From positions 1,333,257-1,397,256 of the forward strand of contig VWZF01005181.1 in the NCBI GenBank assembly GCA_013396755.1: 64,000 nt of DNA. Reading direction: 5' to 3'. Under the pieces are notes generated by a model. It was not told where the DNA came from. It did not search any database and worked only from the letters and a program-made list of their open reading frames with translations. Shown piece after piece: positions 35,001 through 47,300 of the stretch; position 1 is the stretch's first letter; every line of letters begins with the position of its first letter. Source of the DNA: Sclerurus mexicanus (lineage: Eukaryota; Chordata; Aves; Passeriformes; Furnariidae). The position numbers and the translations under genes were made by a program.

Positions 35001-38000
35001 GTACCACAAAATTTCATTTAGTAATATCAACCAAAATAACCAATTATTACTGTAATAATTTCTTCCAGAAAGCATGAGGGTACTGAAATGCCCTAAACCT
35101 CTGTATTGGTTCATTTCCATCGTTTTCTGCTTATGCTGAATACTCTGTCTAGGTGACTGTTCCTTTGCTTAAGAGTTTGCCCAATTTATAGCAGGACTGG
35201 TTTCATGATTGGACTCCCACGTACTGTGGTAACACCAACGGATTTAAATATCTCTTAAAATGATCATATTTCTTATTTTTTTGTCTTGTAAATTGGACAT
35301 TTTATTCTGTATCAGTCATCCTTGTTTCAAAACATTTCAATTTTGCAGGCTCTTTTCTTTAAATTTCTCTATAACATTGTAACATTAATTCTGTTGCTGT
35401 TGAAGGGCCATAATCACTTGTATCCCAGCAAAAATCTCCTGATAGAATATCCTGAAGGTGCATTTTTCAGTTTTATAGTTTATTAAGAGAATAGAATCTT
35501 CTCAAATGTTGTGATATTGTCTTGTCTCTGAATAAGAAAAGTAAGGATTCTTTTGAATCAACATGGCAAAAAATCCGATGTACTCAGAAACATTTCAGAA
35601 GAGTTTAATTTTTAAGTTCATAAGCAAGGGAATTAGAACACTTGTGGTGTGTAAAAGACACGCTCCTAAGACGAAAACTATGAATTTGTTTGCTAAGCTC
35701 CCTCTGCCTCTTCTCTGATCTTCTGCAAAGAAACATCCTTTTTTCTCTGCAAGTTTGTTTGTATTCTCTAGAATTTTAGAGAATATGAGAAGAAATTATC
35801 ATTAGGGAATAAATTGATATACTTTTAAACTTTATGTTAATATTTACATTAATGTCTCTCTTTAGCAGTTTTTCAATAGGACTGGCAGAATGTAATGCTT
35901 TCTTTATTGCTTTCTATCCAGAGAGCACCATATTCTCAGGTAAATTGGAGTTGATTTTTTGCCAAACACTATGTTTTCTGCAAATTCTCTTGTCTTGAAG
36001 AAGTCTTGGCTAATTCCCATGTTCATATTGGTCCACTGATGCTTCTAAGCTGAGCTTATTAAATCTCAGAAATCTTCTGAATAAGTCAGTTGGTGACCGG
36101 GTGTTGATTAAATTTGTTAACTGTAGGAGCAAACGGAGTCAGCTTTGGGTTATGTGATCTGCAACGGAGCTTAGAGAACATGTTTTTGTCCCCTTTTACT
36201 CTGTAGGAAAAGATTGTCTCTGTTTCCTGCTTCACAGTAGATGGGGTTAATAAACATTCAGAATGGCATCTCAAGTAGTCAAAAGGTGAATGTCTCAAAT
36301 AAAAGATATATACACACATGTGCATACATATATATGTATAGGAATGTTTTTTTTCTTGGGCACAGCTGCACTATTTTTTGCTATGGCTTCTTGTGCATGA
36401 TTTTTTTTCTTTTTTTCCTATGGCTTTTTTTGTCAATGTTTTCCCTGGCTTATAAGTGGAAGAGTGGAAAGAAACTCTGTATGCCATGGGAAATGGATAT
36501 CACCTGCTTGTATTAGCAACAATTTTTTTCACTGGCTTCTAAATACCTTTTGTTGCTTCTCACTATTCTGTTCTGTCTAGTCCTGGGAACATGTGCCTTC
36601 ATACGTACTGTCTAATACCAGCTATTGCATTACCAGTAACACTGTGACGTAATTTTTTTGTTACGCAGAAAATCCAAATAACCTGCTGAATGGGTTTATG
36701 TTGCAAAATGATGGGTGGCTACGTAACTGTCACAGAAAAATTCTAAATTCTATAATTTGCATGGATAAGAGGGTTTAACACTCTTCTTCTGACAAAATAT
36801 GCACAAATCAGAAGGAGTTTAATACTTCAGTGTGCTTGTATTTTTCTTTATTGCATTTAAAAGGGAGTAAAGGCTTTTCTTTTTATTTCTGTGAATGAAG
36901 TTCTTTATGTATTGTACCAGAGAGATTACCACCCTCCAAGTGACTGAAATCTCCTTGTTCATAGGTATAAATTTTTCAGTGTTCACACTGAGGGCCAAGG
37001 CTTGAGCTTTGCACACCTCATGAAACTTAAGTAATGCAAAAGCCTGAAAAACCCCATCACTGAAAGTTAGGGAGAGCTGGGTCCTTATCTGAAGAAGTGA
37101 TCACCAATTGCAGTGTAAGTGTTCCTTTGAAACTCCAGCTCCCTCCAAAGTTTGAGGTGCAGAATAGAAGTTTGGGGGAATTGGTTTCCATCCCTAACTC
37201 TGCTGTGATCTTAAAATACTGAAATAATTTCTTGTTTTTCCATAGTGACTCTGTGATAGTGTTCAGTAACACTTCACTCACAGTATCCAAGAGAACCAGT
37301 GGTCCTTAAGCAGTCCTTATACTTATGTCAATCTGTATATATTGAGGGTTCATCTGAAAGATGTGAGGCTTCTACTAAACTGATAGAATTTTTGAAAAAG
37401 AAAACAAAAGAAAATGAAAAAACCTTATGGTAGCTAGGTATAGAAGTTTTATATTAACAGCATTTTTCTTAAGAGCATAGTGCAGGCAGAACAGTGCAAA
37501 TTACACTCTTGACTCTCTCCCTGTGTATCTGTAGAAAATATGTCTCTTTGTTCTATTGTGTGCAGAAGACTTTCAGTTCAAAACAGCGTAACATCAAAAA
37601 ACATTCAACAGCAACTAGGACAAGGCTGCCAAAATGTTTTTCCAAGGCCTGGGCCTCCAAAAAAGGATACATGTTTTTAATTAGGCATGTGATGACAAGT
37701 CTAAGAAGGCAGACACTTATTTTTACACCATAGTCCCACAGCTGTTATGGGCAAAAGTCTAAAACTAGGGTGTTGGTTTTTTTTTTTTATTATTTGAGGG
37801 GGTGGGGGCAAGGGTAATAATTAGAATTGATTTCCCCTAGTTATAGTTGAATGGTACCTCAGAATACTTAAAGCACGTTATTTGTGCGAATAAATTGCTA
37901 TAGATCCATTAAGTTAATTGAAGTTAAGGTAATTTAAACTTGCTGAGAATATAACTCCTATGGTGAAAAAGCCACGGGAAAGCCAACACAATTTTTTTAT

Positions 38001-41000
38001 CATTTATTTCACTGGGGAAGGAATAATACCTTAGGGTTTGTCTTTGACACGCAGTGGGGCAAATCTGTGGCTATTTTCATGCCTATAAAATGCTCTAAGT
38101 TCCATTCAGGGATGGACTAGCATTATGAAATAGTCTCTTTACTGACTTTAGAGAAGTAGCCTTGCTTTGCATTAGTAGTACACAATGATATATAAAGAAC
38201 TTGGGGGTCACTGAATGAAAGGTGGTATGGAGATGCAGATGATTTTACTTTCATATAAATATTGTTACAGTATCAGTTGCTTGTTCCTACATGTAGAATA
38301 TTAGATCTTAAACATCCTCTGCCATTAAACTATACTATATAAAAGGTCTAGCTCTATTTTCCCCATATAACTTTGGGTGGGTCTTTGAAACACCCATTCA
38401 AATACTTAATTATTCTCTGACTACTCTGAAGTTCTGTTTCTACAACCTACTGCTGTGCATGCACCCTTTTTTCTTTCTCTGTGCTGGGAAACTGTTGTAA
38501 ATTATTTTCTTTGGCTGGGTCAGGAAGTATTTTTCCATTTGGCTACTCTTTATTCCTGCTTTTCATTTGCAGAGTAATTTCATAGTTAGGCACTAGGCAG
38601 CTGGTCTTCTAATGTGTGGACTGGCTTAGCAAATAATTTTATTATGTCTACAGTGCACCAGGTTGCATTATAAAGTTTCAGACAAGGCTATCTCCTTCCT
38701 TTCTCATTCATAGCTTTTAGCTATGCCTATGCAATTAAATGGGGTTGCCAACTCCCTGCACATCTTGATAGATACAAAGAGGAATGGCCTCTTAGGGTAC
38801 TAAGGGTATTGTTTCTAGATTAGTTTAAGCCAATCTAATTGCAGGCATCTCCTGTTGACCCCCATTGTCCCCGTTTCTCCTCCTCCCCAGCAAATTTTCA
38901 GCTGAAACAATTCTATGAACCCAGTTCTTGGCATGGTTATGTGTGTGTGCCAGTGACAGCAAACAGGAAAAGTAGGAATGAATAGGAGGGAGGCAGCAGT
39001 GACTGTCATAGTCAGCACCTGGACCATGCCAGGACCAGAATGGTGCCCTCAGCACTGCATCTACTCACCAGGGTGAAAAGCTGAATTTCTTGTCATTTGT
39101 GCAGGTGACTTTCACAAGCATTTTAATCTCACGGTCCTGCTCTGGTAGCACGCTATATGTTAATGGCAGTGTTTGTTCTACTTGTCCAAATTTTGCAACT
39201 TGTAAGATTCTGTAAAATTTGAAAGGTATGCTAAGGTAAAGGACATGACTGCAGGTTTTTATGATTTCCATGTCTACGTTGAAGACAGAGTAAAGCATTC
39301 AGTCTGAGATACAGTAAGCAAATTTTATCAAGTAGTATAGCAAATGTATTTGTGATACTACTTGTTGTTTTGCAAATAGTATAGTTTTAGCACACACAGA
39401 TACAAAGACAAGACAAAAAAGTCATTACTGTATTTCATGGCAAACTTTGCCTGGAGTTTAGAAAGGCCAGCTCCAGCATCTGCTTTTCTCAGTGGCAGAG
39501 CTATTTCAACTTAATGTAGTTATTTAGATTAAAAAAATAAGCCTTAATTCTGCTTAACAGATATCAAACGGAGACATGCGGATACACCCATGTAAAGAAG
39601 CCAATTTCAATCTCCTTAGCATCAAAAGAAAACATTTTAGGCACATATTCAGAGAAATCTTGCTCCTAATCTTAAAGCCAAGAGGAAACACATGTCAATG
39701 ATATTTTGATTTATTTTCCACTTTGTGAATGCCTCCTGATGATCCACTTGAAAGGGATCCTCACTATATATCTTTGGGCAATGCCAGTGACTAACCTGGA
39801 ATCTGGCTGCTCTTTCTGTCTTCAGTAGGACTTCTGCAACTGCATATATTTCTAAGTGGCCTATTAGCATAGAATTTGGAGAATATATATACAATCACTT
39901 TTAGAAGAATGACCAGTTCTGGCATATGTAGTCTCAACAAATTAAAGTTTCCACTAATAAGAGCCAGAAAGCAATTATAATATTTGCAAAGCTGAGACTC
40001 TGAATACCAAAATGATAAATTGTGATTTTGTGAGGCTGATAATATTGGGAAAAGGTTGGCTGTAGTGTAAGTCCGGAGTTTATGAGAAGCTGTTATCATT
40101 TAGAAAAAATATTCCCTTTTTGTTCTTTGTGTGAAAGAGATATAAGTAATTGGCATATATCAAAAGGGGTCTTTTTGTAGTTCTTAGCCAAGGTGGTTCA
40201 CTTGCACAGCTGCTGTACCTGTTCACTGTAGGTCTGTAGATACCCTTTCTGTACTGCCATTAGCAAAACATGCTTAACCCAATTAATTTAATCTATTTCC
40301 ATCTGGAAAGTAAGTAGACAGTGTGTGGAGGGAATGAACTTTTATCAAGGCATAATTGAGAAAAGCATTAATTGTTCTTGCTTAGCCATTTCCTCTCTCT
40401 GCAATTCTGTCACAAATTTGAAAACACTGGTTTTGCCTTTTCTGCTGATAGAGACAGAAGTAATGTCCCTGTAGGTTTCAGAAGTGCTTTAGGATGTACA
40501 ATTGATGCATGTATGTTGGAGCATGTTCTGTTTTTCAGGGCCTATTTAATAGTGCTATTTGTCTTGTTGTAGCCTTGGAGAGAATCAGAGCCCAGGCTGA
40601 GATTATACAGCCAGCTCCATTTGGTATAATTCTGCAGCGCTGTTGCAAGGACAGTCCCATACTCCCTCCCTAGCACTACCAGCTGCTCATTCCATTCCTC
40701 CTGTGCTCCTGAGTCCATGTGATCATGCCCTGAACCTAGAACAGGGGACCTGATCCAGGCTGAAAAGGAACCTTTTTTTAACTTGGCAAGTTCTTGGTTG
40801 AATCAAGTTCCTGATCCAGCTCACGTTATGGTGATGTGTTCATTAGTGTCATCCTAAGGTAGGAGCAAAGAACCAGGAACAGAGGGTAAGGGTGCATTTT
40901 ACAAGGCAGCTTGAAATGATCTTATTAAGATGATTTTATAATTAACGTCTTAATTATTACTTCTCTAATTTCCTTAGATACAAACTATGTTCAGTTCTGT

Positions 41001-42276
41001 AAGATGTCATTTTGTCTGTATCTCACAAGAGCCTTTCATCATTATTGTGTTAATGCGCATTTAATTAAAAGTAACAATGATGCAGATGATTGCTATGGAA
41101 GTTCCCAATAAGAGTGGATATATGATGTTTCACTGGAGTCATACATTTACTAGGTGCTTTTTTTTCTTGCACTAGTGAGGTTGATTGCTTCTGATGCCTA
41201 AATCCACATAATCAGAAGGGTCTATTGCTCCTCCCCTCCCCTTTTTTTAATTCCATTGGGGCTGTTTATATGTTTGTTCAGTGGTTATATGTGAAGTTAA
41301 TGAATTTTTCCTTTAGGAGTTCCAGTGTTCCGTTGTGAATCCCTGAAAGGAAGCAGGGATGGGCTGTTTCTCTTTGGAACACACTGCTTATTTTTTAATA
41401 CATTTTTCCCTGAGTGCCTTCCCTGTGATTCCATACAGCAACTCTCCAACATTCAGCTGAAAAACAATTTAATATTTCCTTGCATTTCTCTGCCAGCACT
41501 ACTTGGACTCTGACTAATACTAACCAGTGTAATTATCTGTGACTTTCCTCCTAAGCTTTCCATTTCCACTTAGTTCACAGAATAGTGTTCTCCAATCCAC
41601 AGCAATTATGAGGATGATATATGAGATAGCTGGAAGAGGGTACAGAGGATAAAAAAATCAGATGATGAAATAAACAACAACTGTTAAATCAAATGCATAA
41701 CAGGTCGCAACTTAGATTCTCTTCAAAACTGCCATTAAAATCATTGAGGATTCCACTTCTGTGCTTACATGTCCAGTGCTTTGATTCTTTATTTATTAAG
41801 TCTCTGTTTGAACTCATCTCGCTCTGCTAAGGTATTTGAAACATGTAGTGTTGAGTTGTCTTTGCTCTTTTGCACATGAGAACCAAGGCCAACCTGTTTT
41901 GAAGTCTATGTTCATATAGAGATGTGTGGAGAACCATGTGAAGATTCTTGTGTAATATGTCCTAAAATATCAACATCCACATTTGAAAACATTGATACTG
42001 ATACTAGGGATATAAGATAGAAGGCAAAGTGGATTTCTGCCTGAGTCCCAGGAAAACATGGTTGTGCATTTCTGAAGAACAGGTAGTCAGGAGTCCAGGT
42101 TAGTTGGAAGTCTCATGATACTGTGTTTGCCAGATGCCAAAGATGTTTGTAAACATCTCCTGCAGCTCCCCTTCAGCTCCGGCTGTTTCTAGCAAGTGAT
42201 GCACGGATCACAGAGGGTTAATTACCAATCTCAAATAGGCAGCACTCCTTGCTTCCATTTGTGCTAAATTTCAAGG
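32067..42276. other. Long non-coding stretch, no gene seen
   Basis: About 10 kb of AT-rich unique sequence. Small structures seen are a 9-bp-arm hairpin TATTCTCTA...TAGAGAATA at 35762-35785, an alternating TA/CA segment near 36306-36341, and a G-rich segment GGGGGTGGGGGCAAGGG near 37797-37813 just after a T-rich run. Open frames are short and fall on both strands without domains. I found no CR1 or LTR in this stretch, though degraded ones may be missed. Confidence 0.55.
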
Positions 42277-42313
42277 TTTTTCTTACCTATTTAAAAGAAA
42301 TAGGTAAGAAAAA
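42277..42313. repeat. Perfect hairpin, 16-bp stem, 5-nt loop
   Basis: Left arm TTTTTCTTACCTATTT (42277-42292) and right arm AAATAGGTAAGAAAAA (42298-42313) are exact reverse complements around the loop AAAAG. The stem holds AGGTAAGA, a near-ideal 5' splice site, on both strands. The stem is too short for a typical animal pre-miRNA and there is no oligo-T terminator context. It could be an inverted duplication from replication error. Confidence 0.85.
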
Positions 42314-42646
42314 TCTCTCACTTTCTGTTGTTGGCCTCTGACCTTTGCTTTTGCTATTCCTTTTTTGTGACTTCTGGTGTGGAGGAGTCCACAGGCAACT
42401 CAATTCCGGCAGACAGGCATGTTTTCTGGAGAGACTGTGTCTATACTGTATGCGCCAAAAAGATGTGATATAGAGCTTTATTTCATTATTACTTATCCCT
42501 TAATTAAGCAATGTCATACTGAATTTATGTGCATTATCTTCTTGATCCAGGAGTACAAATATGCCCCTGAAAAATTAGTTCTATATTTTTGGCTGTTGAA
42601 GTAAGCTTGTTTTTCAGAATTGTTAGGTATGCTCTACCATTATCTT

Positions 42647-42661
42647 AAAAAAAAAAAAAAA
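42647..42661. repeat. A15 homopolymer
   Basis: Fifteen A in a row, followed by AGCAAACCCAAAACCC-like A/C sequence. This resembles the A/C drift seen on a larger scale at 54748-54897. It could be the remnant of a retroposed poly-A, but no retrocopy is recognisable upstream. Confidence 0.8.
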
Positions 42662-42723
42662 GCAAACCCAAAACCCAAGCAGCTTAGAAAATAAAAATAC
42701 ATTGAGTAAATCTACAAAATCCA

Positions 42724-42751
42724 TATTTTTAAGATTTATATCTTAAAAATA
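42724..42751. repeat. Hairpin, 12-bp stem, 4-nt loop
   Basis: TATTTTTAAGAT (42724-42735) pairs perfectly with ATCTTAAAAATA (42740-42751) around TTAT. It is AT-rich and lies about 400 bases from the larger hairpin at 42277. Confidence 0.75.
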
Positions 42752-44251
42752 AAACATATCCTGAAACATACCTTGATTGGTGGAAAGACCTGCAGCTGGC
42801 TAAAACATTTCAAATAAAGTGGTGTCACAAAATTAGAAAAAAAAAATAAATCTGTTTTGCAATAGATTTTTGGGGTTTGATGTTGCCATTTAAATTGCAA
42901 AAATAAATGGCATCTAATGTCAGTGGTATTATTTTGTATCGTGTTCCAAAATGTGAAAATAGACTTGAGAGAAATTATCTTTTTGTATTTCTATTCCCAG
43001 TTCCATTTAAAATAAATAAGTTTAAAAAAAAATTAGACTTCTTAGATTTTTCATGCAAAACACAAGTTCCATTTCTTGAATGTTTTTATTTTTAATTTTA
43101 CTCCCCACCCCAAATCTGCAAGTAATAGCTGCTACCACAGCTCCTGCCAGTTTGGATTACCTTCTAAACTCTGCTGCAAGAGGATCAAGTTTTTGGGAAA
43201 CATTTGGAAATAGTAATGTGTAGTTTCCATGTGCTTAAACTGTGACTCACTGTGATCATCATCTTAAATAGCTACTTTTTTAATGTCTTAGTGGCGTTGG
43301 TCACCTTTGTGATTCAAAGGCTTGAGGATGTTTGTAATGAGGTCAAACGCTGTAATCGCAGCCGCTCTCTTCATTTGACAAAATTTGCCATACGGGGTAC
43401 AAAACCCATCGTACGGGGTACAAAAACTATTGTAAGCTCTTCACCCCAGCCCCTGGTGTGTGCACACAGACGTGCAAATTTCACCTCTAATGCTGTAAAT
43501 GAGCCTCCTGTCATGGTGGAGAAAGCCCTTACTCGAGAGCCGGTGGTGCAATGAACACAAACGAGCTGTTGAATGAAGCTCTAGAGTCAAAGGGTGCCTA
43601 TTCCTAGTTTTCCAGGAGGCTCTTGGTTCTGATTGCCTGCAGAAACAGAAAGATTGCACAATGCTTAATCGCCTTCTGAAAGTTGTTTTGCAAATGTTAA
43701 ACCTAGGTACTGAAATTCTCCTGTTTCATTTGTCATGTACGGAATTAAGTGTTAGCAAGCTGCAAAAAACATCTCCTACTGCTCAGTTATAGCTTGTGGG
43801 GCTCAGAGACAGTGTCAGAGTGTAGCAGCAGTAAAACAGAATTCTGTGGTTAATAGTTTTGGAGAGACAAAGGACTTTCTGTGCCATAGTCCTGGTTTAG
43901 ACCTAGGCTTGTTTGACTTCTTAGCACCCTCCAAGTTAGAATAGTGTTGTCAGTTCCACTGAAACTGAAGGCAGCTTCTGTGGTTTTTTACACTGAGTTA
44001 ATAAGGTACACAGAAAGTCAGTATATTCAAAATTCTGATCTTCGTTTTATTTCATAAAGAAATAAGAATTTCTGTGAGGAAATGAGAAAATAATGATACA
44101 GCACCTTATTCAGTTACCTCAGGTTTTCTTGTGGGGAAAAAAAAATAGTTTTATGCCAGTTATCAACTACTTAACCTTTACTTTTTATTGAACCATGTCT
44201 ACTAATGTCTGCTTTTGATTTTGTTTTCTGATTTTATTTATTTATTTCCAG
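42752..44251. other. Stretch between hairpins and the exon candidate
   Basis: Mostly AT-rich unique DNA. It contains the CpG-retaining block at 43346-43565. Its last ~35 bases (44217-44251) are pyrimidine-rich and end TTTATTTCCAG, forming the acceptor of the exon candidate that starts at 44252. Confidence 0.5.
43346..43565. promoter_or_regulatory. CpG-retaining block with internal 21-bp duplication; possible conserved element
   Basis: About ten CpGs occur in 220 bases (AACGCTG, AATCGCAGCCGCTC, two TACGGGG, ATCG, GACGTG, CTCGAGAGCCGG, AACGAG), unlike the flanks. TACGGGGTACAAAA occurs at 43391-43404 and again at 43412-43425, a 21-bp period. The open frame 43252-43554 (+) covers the block, and the duplication gives RGTKPIV/RGTKTIV in that frame. 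I recognise no protein family and no paired splice sites, so I favour a regulatory or structural element over a coding exon, without being sure. Confidence 0.3.
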
Positions 44252-44328
44252 ACTGGAAAGATTATCCTGTTGCATGTAAACAACCACCGAACCTTCTGAA
44301 GAGATTTCTCATCTGGGCTGTTTTGCTG
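44252..44328 (+). CDS. Candidate internal exon, 77 nt, unknown protein
   Basis: A pyrimidine-rich tract ends TTTATTTCCAG at 44251, and a consensus donor CTG|GTGAGT follows at 44329. The 77 nt between them are open in one frame: two bases finishing a split codon, then 25 codons ending in phase 0. The peptide starts WKDYPVACKQPPN and ends LLKRFLIWAVLL. That is a Pro/Cys-bearing polar stretch followed by a basic pair and a hydrophobic run, as at the cytosolic edge of a membrane segment. The longest open frame of the window (44215-44622) spans it but continues across the donor, so the full frame is unlikely to be the protein. I do not recognise the sequence. No partner exon is evident in the window, as expected if introns are long. 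It may be a true exon of a large gene, a lncRNA exon, or a chance pairing of signals. Confidence 0.3.
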
Positions 44329-47300
44329 GTGAGTTGCTTGAAGCCTGATGCTATAAAGATAATAGAATTAGGAGACCTAGCAGGCCTCATTATTTTTAAT
44401 TACTATTGCTGCTGCTCACACACTACATGTAATTCAGTAAAGCTGGAGTGGAGTGAGGGGGGGACCCAACAACTCTGCATTTCAAAATGGGCCATCACAG
44501 AAGCAGCAGTTGTCAAATCTTTCTGTGAATTATGTGTTTTTCAGATGTATCATTCTAATAATACTTTGGACAAATCTCAGAAATTCAATAAAGCAAAGAA
44601 GAAAAGGGAATGTGGGCCTTAAATAGGTCAAAATCTAAGTACCTTCAGCTTGCTTTTTGGTTCATTTATCAAAGCAAAATCAATTGTTATTATTAGCCTA
44701 TTATCATCATCCTTCCAGTGAGCTGGCTTCATTTTAATCAATATTTCTAATTAAATTACATCAAATACAGTTTGAAACTGTAGCAACCTAGCTGCATGTA
44801 GGCTAAATTTATATGCATATCTTCATCTATTATTTTCATTCTCCCTTTATTAATAAGGTATTTCTTTGCAAATAACCAATAAGTTGTGTTGAAGCAGTTA
44901 TACATCAGAGTTCATAGTGGACCGCCTACTACATTGAAATGCTGTTTGTCTTTTATTTTTATGAACTATAAGCTTTAAATAGCTCTGAAACTGCCATTGA
45001 ATTTTCCAGTCACAATGCAGAGAGGCTGAGGACCAGTGCTTTGGGCCATGATTTCCATTGGCTCCCTTTGGCTTGTAAACTAAGCATTCATGGACACAGA
45101 TACAAATAGACCATTTCCCATTCTTTGGTAGTTTCTTTTCATCCTGTGTCTGCTCTGCTCCTTCAGGGTTTGTGTTATAGCTACCTAGCTGTGTGTCTCA
45201 ATGTTCCGATTTCCCCCTGTGAATTTGGTATTGCTGCTTTGTGAATCCAGTGTTAAAAGCAAAAGTGGAATTAGTCTTGCTCACATGTCTTGCAGTGTCC
45301 AAAGCAGGGATTTTACAGCTTCGAAGAGAGCAACAAAAATGCACTTACTTAATTTGTTTGGGTATTTTTTTATTGCAGCTGCCTATTAGAAATCGCTGCA
45401 GATGGTCCTCTTCTCCCCTTCCATTAATACAAATACAGTAACTGTGCTGTGGCTAAGAATAATTGTTTTGCATCCCTCCAGGGATTTAGACACTAGTTAA
45501 TCATGCAATAGCAGTTTCCATAAGATGTGCTCTCCAGGATGGTAATGTGGTTCTAGTTCAGACATTCACGACTTGGAAGTATTCAATATCTCTGTGTCTG
45601 CCCTCATTTATGATGGCAAGGGGATGCTTACCTCCACTATGTTTTTCTCAAGTACATGTAGAAGTGAGTGGGTGTTTGCACACATGTTTATGTGTGTGTG
45701 TTTTTATAAATAAATCAGAAGTCTTTCTTTCGTGGCCAATGGAGAGATTACAGAGAGAAGTCTAATTCTGTTGCCTGTGTATGGAAGTCATTTTGACAGT
45801 GAGGTCAGCAGGGGCACACTCTGTACTACAGCCTTCCAAATAATTCTGTTGTAGTTTAATTGATGTGACTCTAGGGCTGTATTTTGCATTTAAATGTAAT
45901 TCTAATCCTTAGCCCATTTACTTAGGTATAGTAGCTGGTCATTCAAACATTCCTCTTAGCAATGAACATATAAACTCAGAACAACCAAACTTTCCCTTTC
46001 TCTGGTCTCCTAACTACTCTTGTGCATGCTGTCACTTAAATAGGCAGTTTCTTTGTTTTTCACTCTGGCAGGCTATTTTGTCAGTTTTGAGTCCTGTATT
46101 TCCTCCAGTGTATATTCTGAAGTCAGATGAAGTTTACAGTAGTACTCTACCATGAAGGAGCTTAAAAACAAAAATCCAAAGTGACCATTACCGTAATGGG
46201 AACGGAAGTGCAAGGAACTGTATCACAATGTTATTATGCTTACTTCTATGCCAGTCATATGTCTGGTCAGTATACACGTGTGGAATGAAAAGGAGAAAGT
46301 AGTTTTAGAATTGAAACATGCAGAATCTCTAAATGTTTCAAGGCACATTCAATTCTTTCCTCACAAAGTTTCTCCATTCTCTTTCTTCTTAGGAGAACAT
46401 AGAATCTAATATACCCAAAGCCTAAATGAGGCAGGTCTCATGAAAGAAAATGTATGGCAAAATCATACTCAGACTAGATGACAATATATTTCCATACAGG
46501 ACCAAATTTGAGTTAAAGTCAAAATAGTTCTGGTGTTTGCTACACATAACTCATCATATTTATATTTTTATCTGGGATTTTTGTATGTCTAATTGTCATT
46601 AGGTGCTATTAACAAGGAATATATTAACTATGTGTGCGTATAAGGGCACAACAATGTGAGTTCTCTGTTACTCATACCAGACCCACCCACAGACAGAGAG
46701 AGTATTGGACTGCCAGTGCACCTGTTGCCGTGAGCTCTGCAGTTTAGAGTAGACTGTTACTCACGGGAGCTCAGTGAGCAATCTGCTTCACCTCTCTGCT
46801 GGCTCCTGCGTGGTCTGTGCACCTCTGCCTTCATTTTCCATGGCCAGGGTCATAAACATTCTGCAGATGGTGAAACTGATGCACTTCAATATCATGGTTG
46901 AGACTTTTGAAATATAAAGAAGTGAGATGCCCTTTTGTCAGAGAATTTCAGTGGAATTTCCCTATGGAATTTCTTTAGGCTCCATTACAAAATCCCATCT
47001 CAGTGATAGCCCAATGATCACAGGAAAGTTAATGCAGGAGCTGGAAGGAAAATCAGGTGTCCTTATATCTCAGATATCTTAATCTGAAATACAATTATTT
47101 GAGGAGTTCATCTGAGAATATAACATGCTCCACAAACTTTGAAGCCCAGCAGATGGATAGTATGCATAGTTAAGCATGTGAATACTTTTCACAATGTACT
47201 TGAAGGCACTTGTTTCTGTGCCTTCCACCACCTCCTTTATTGAAATGTTTTAAAGCATTTGTAAAGTTCTCAGGAATGCTTCCCTAAGTGGTATAAAACA

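Noticed and set aside
37767..37813. G-rich segment as a possible G-quadruplex
   Set aside because: Only three closely spaced G runs are present. The fourth is separated by a long T-rich stretch, so a stable four-run structure is doubtful.
42277..42313. Hairpin as a microRNA precursor
   Set aside because: The stem is only 16 bp with a 5-nt loop, shorter than the ~30-bp stems of animal pre-miRNAs, and the AT-rich arms lack a plausible mature sequence.
45367..45441. Acceptor-like TTTTTTATTGCAG with open frame to a stop
   Set aside because: There is no consensus donor and the frame is not recognisable. The signal is likely to occur by chance.
45800..45816. CAGCAGGGGCAC as a CTCF site
   Set aside because: It departs from the CTCF core at several positions and is no better than chance.
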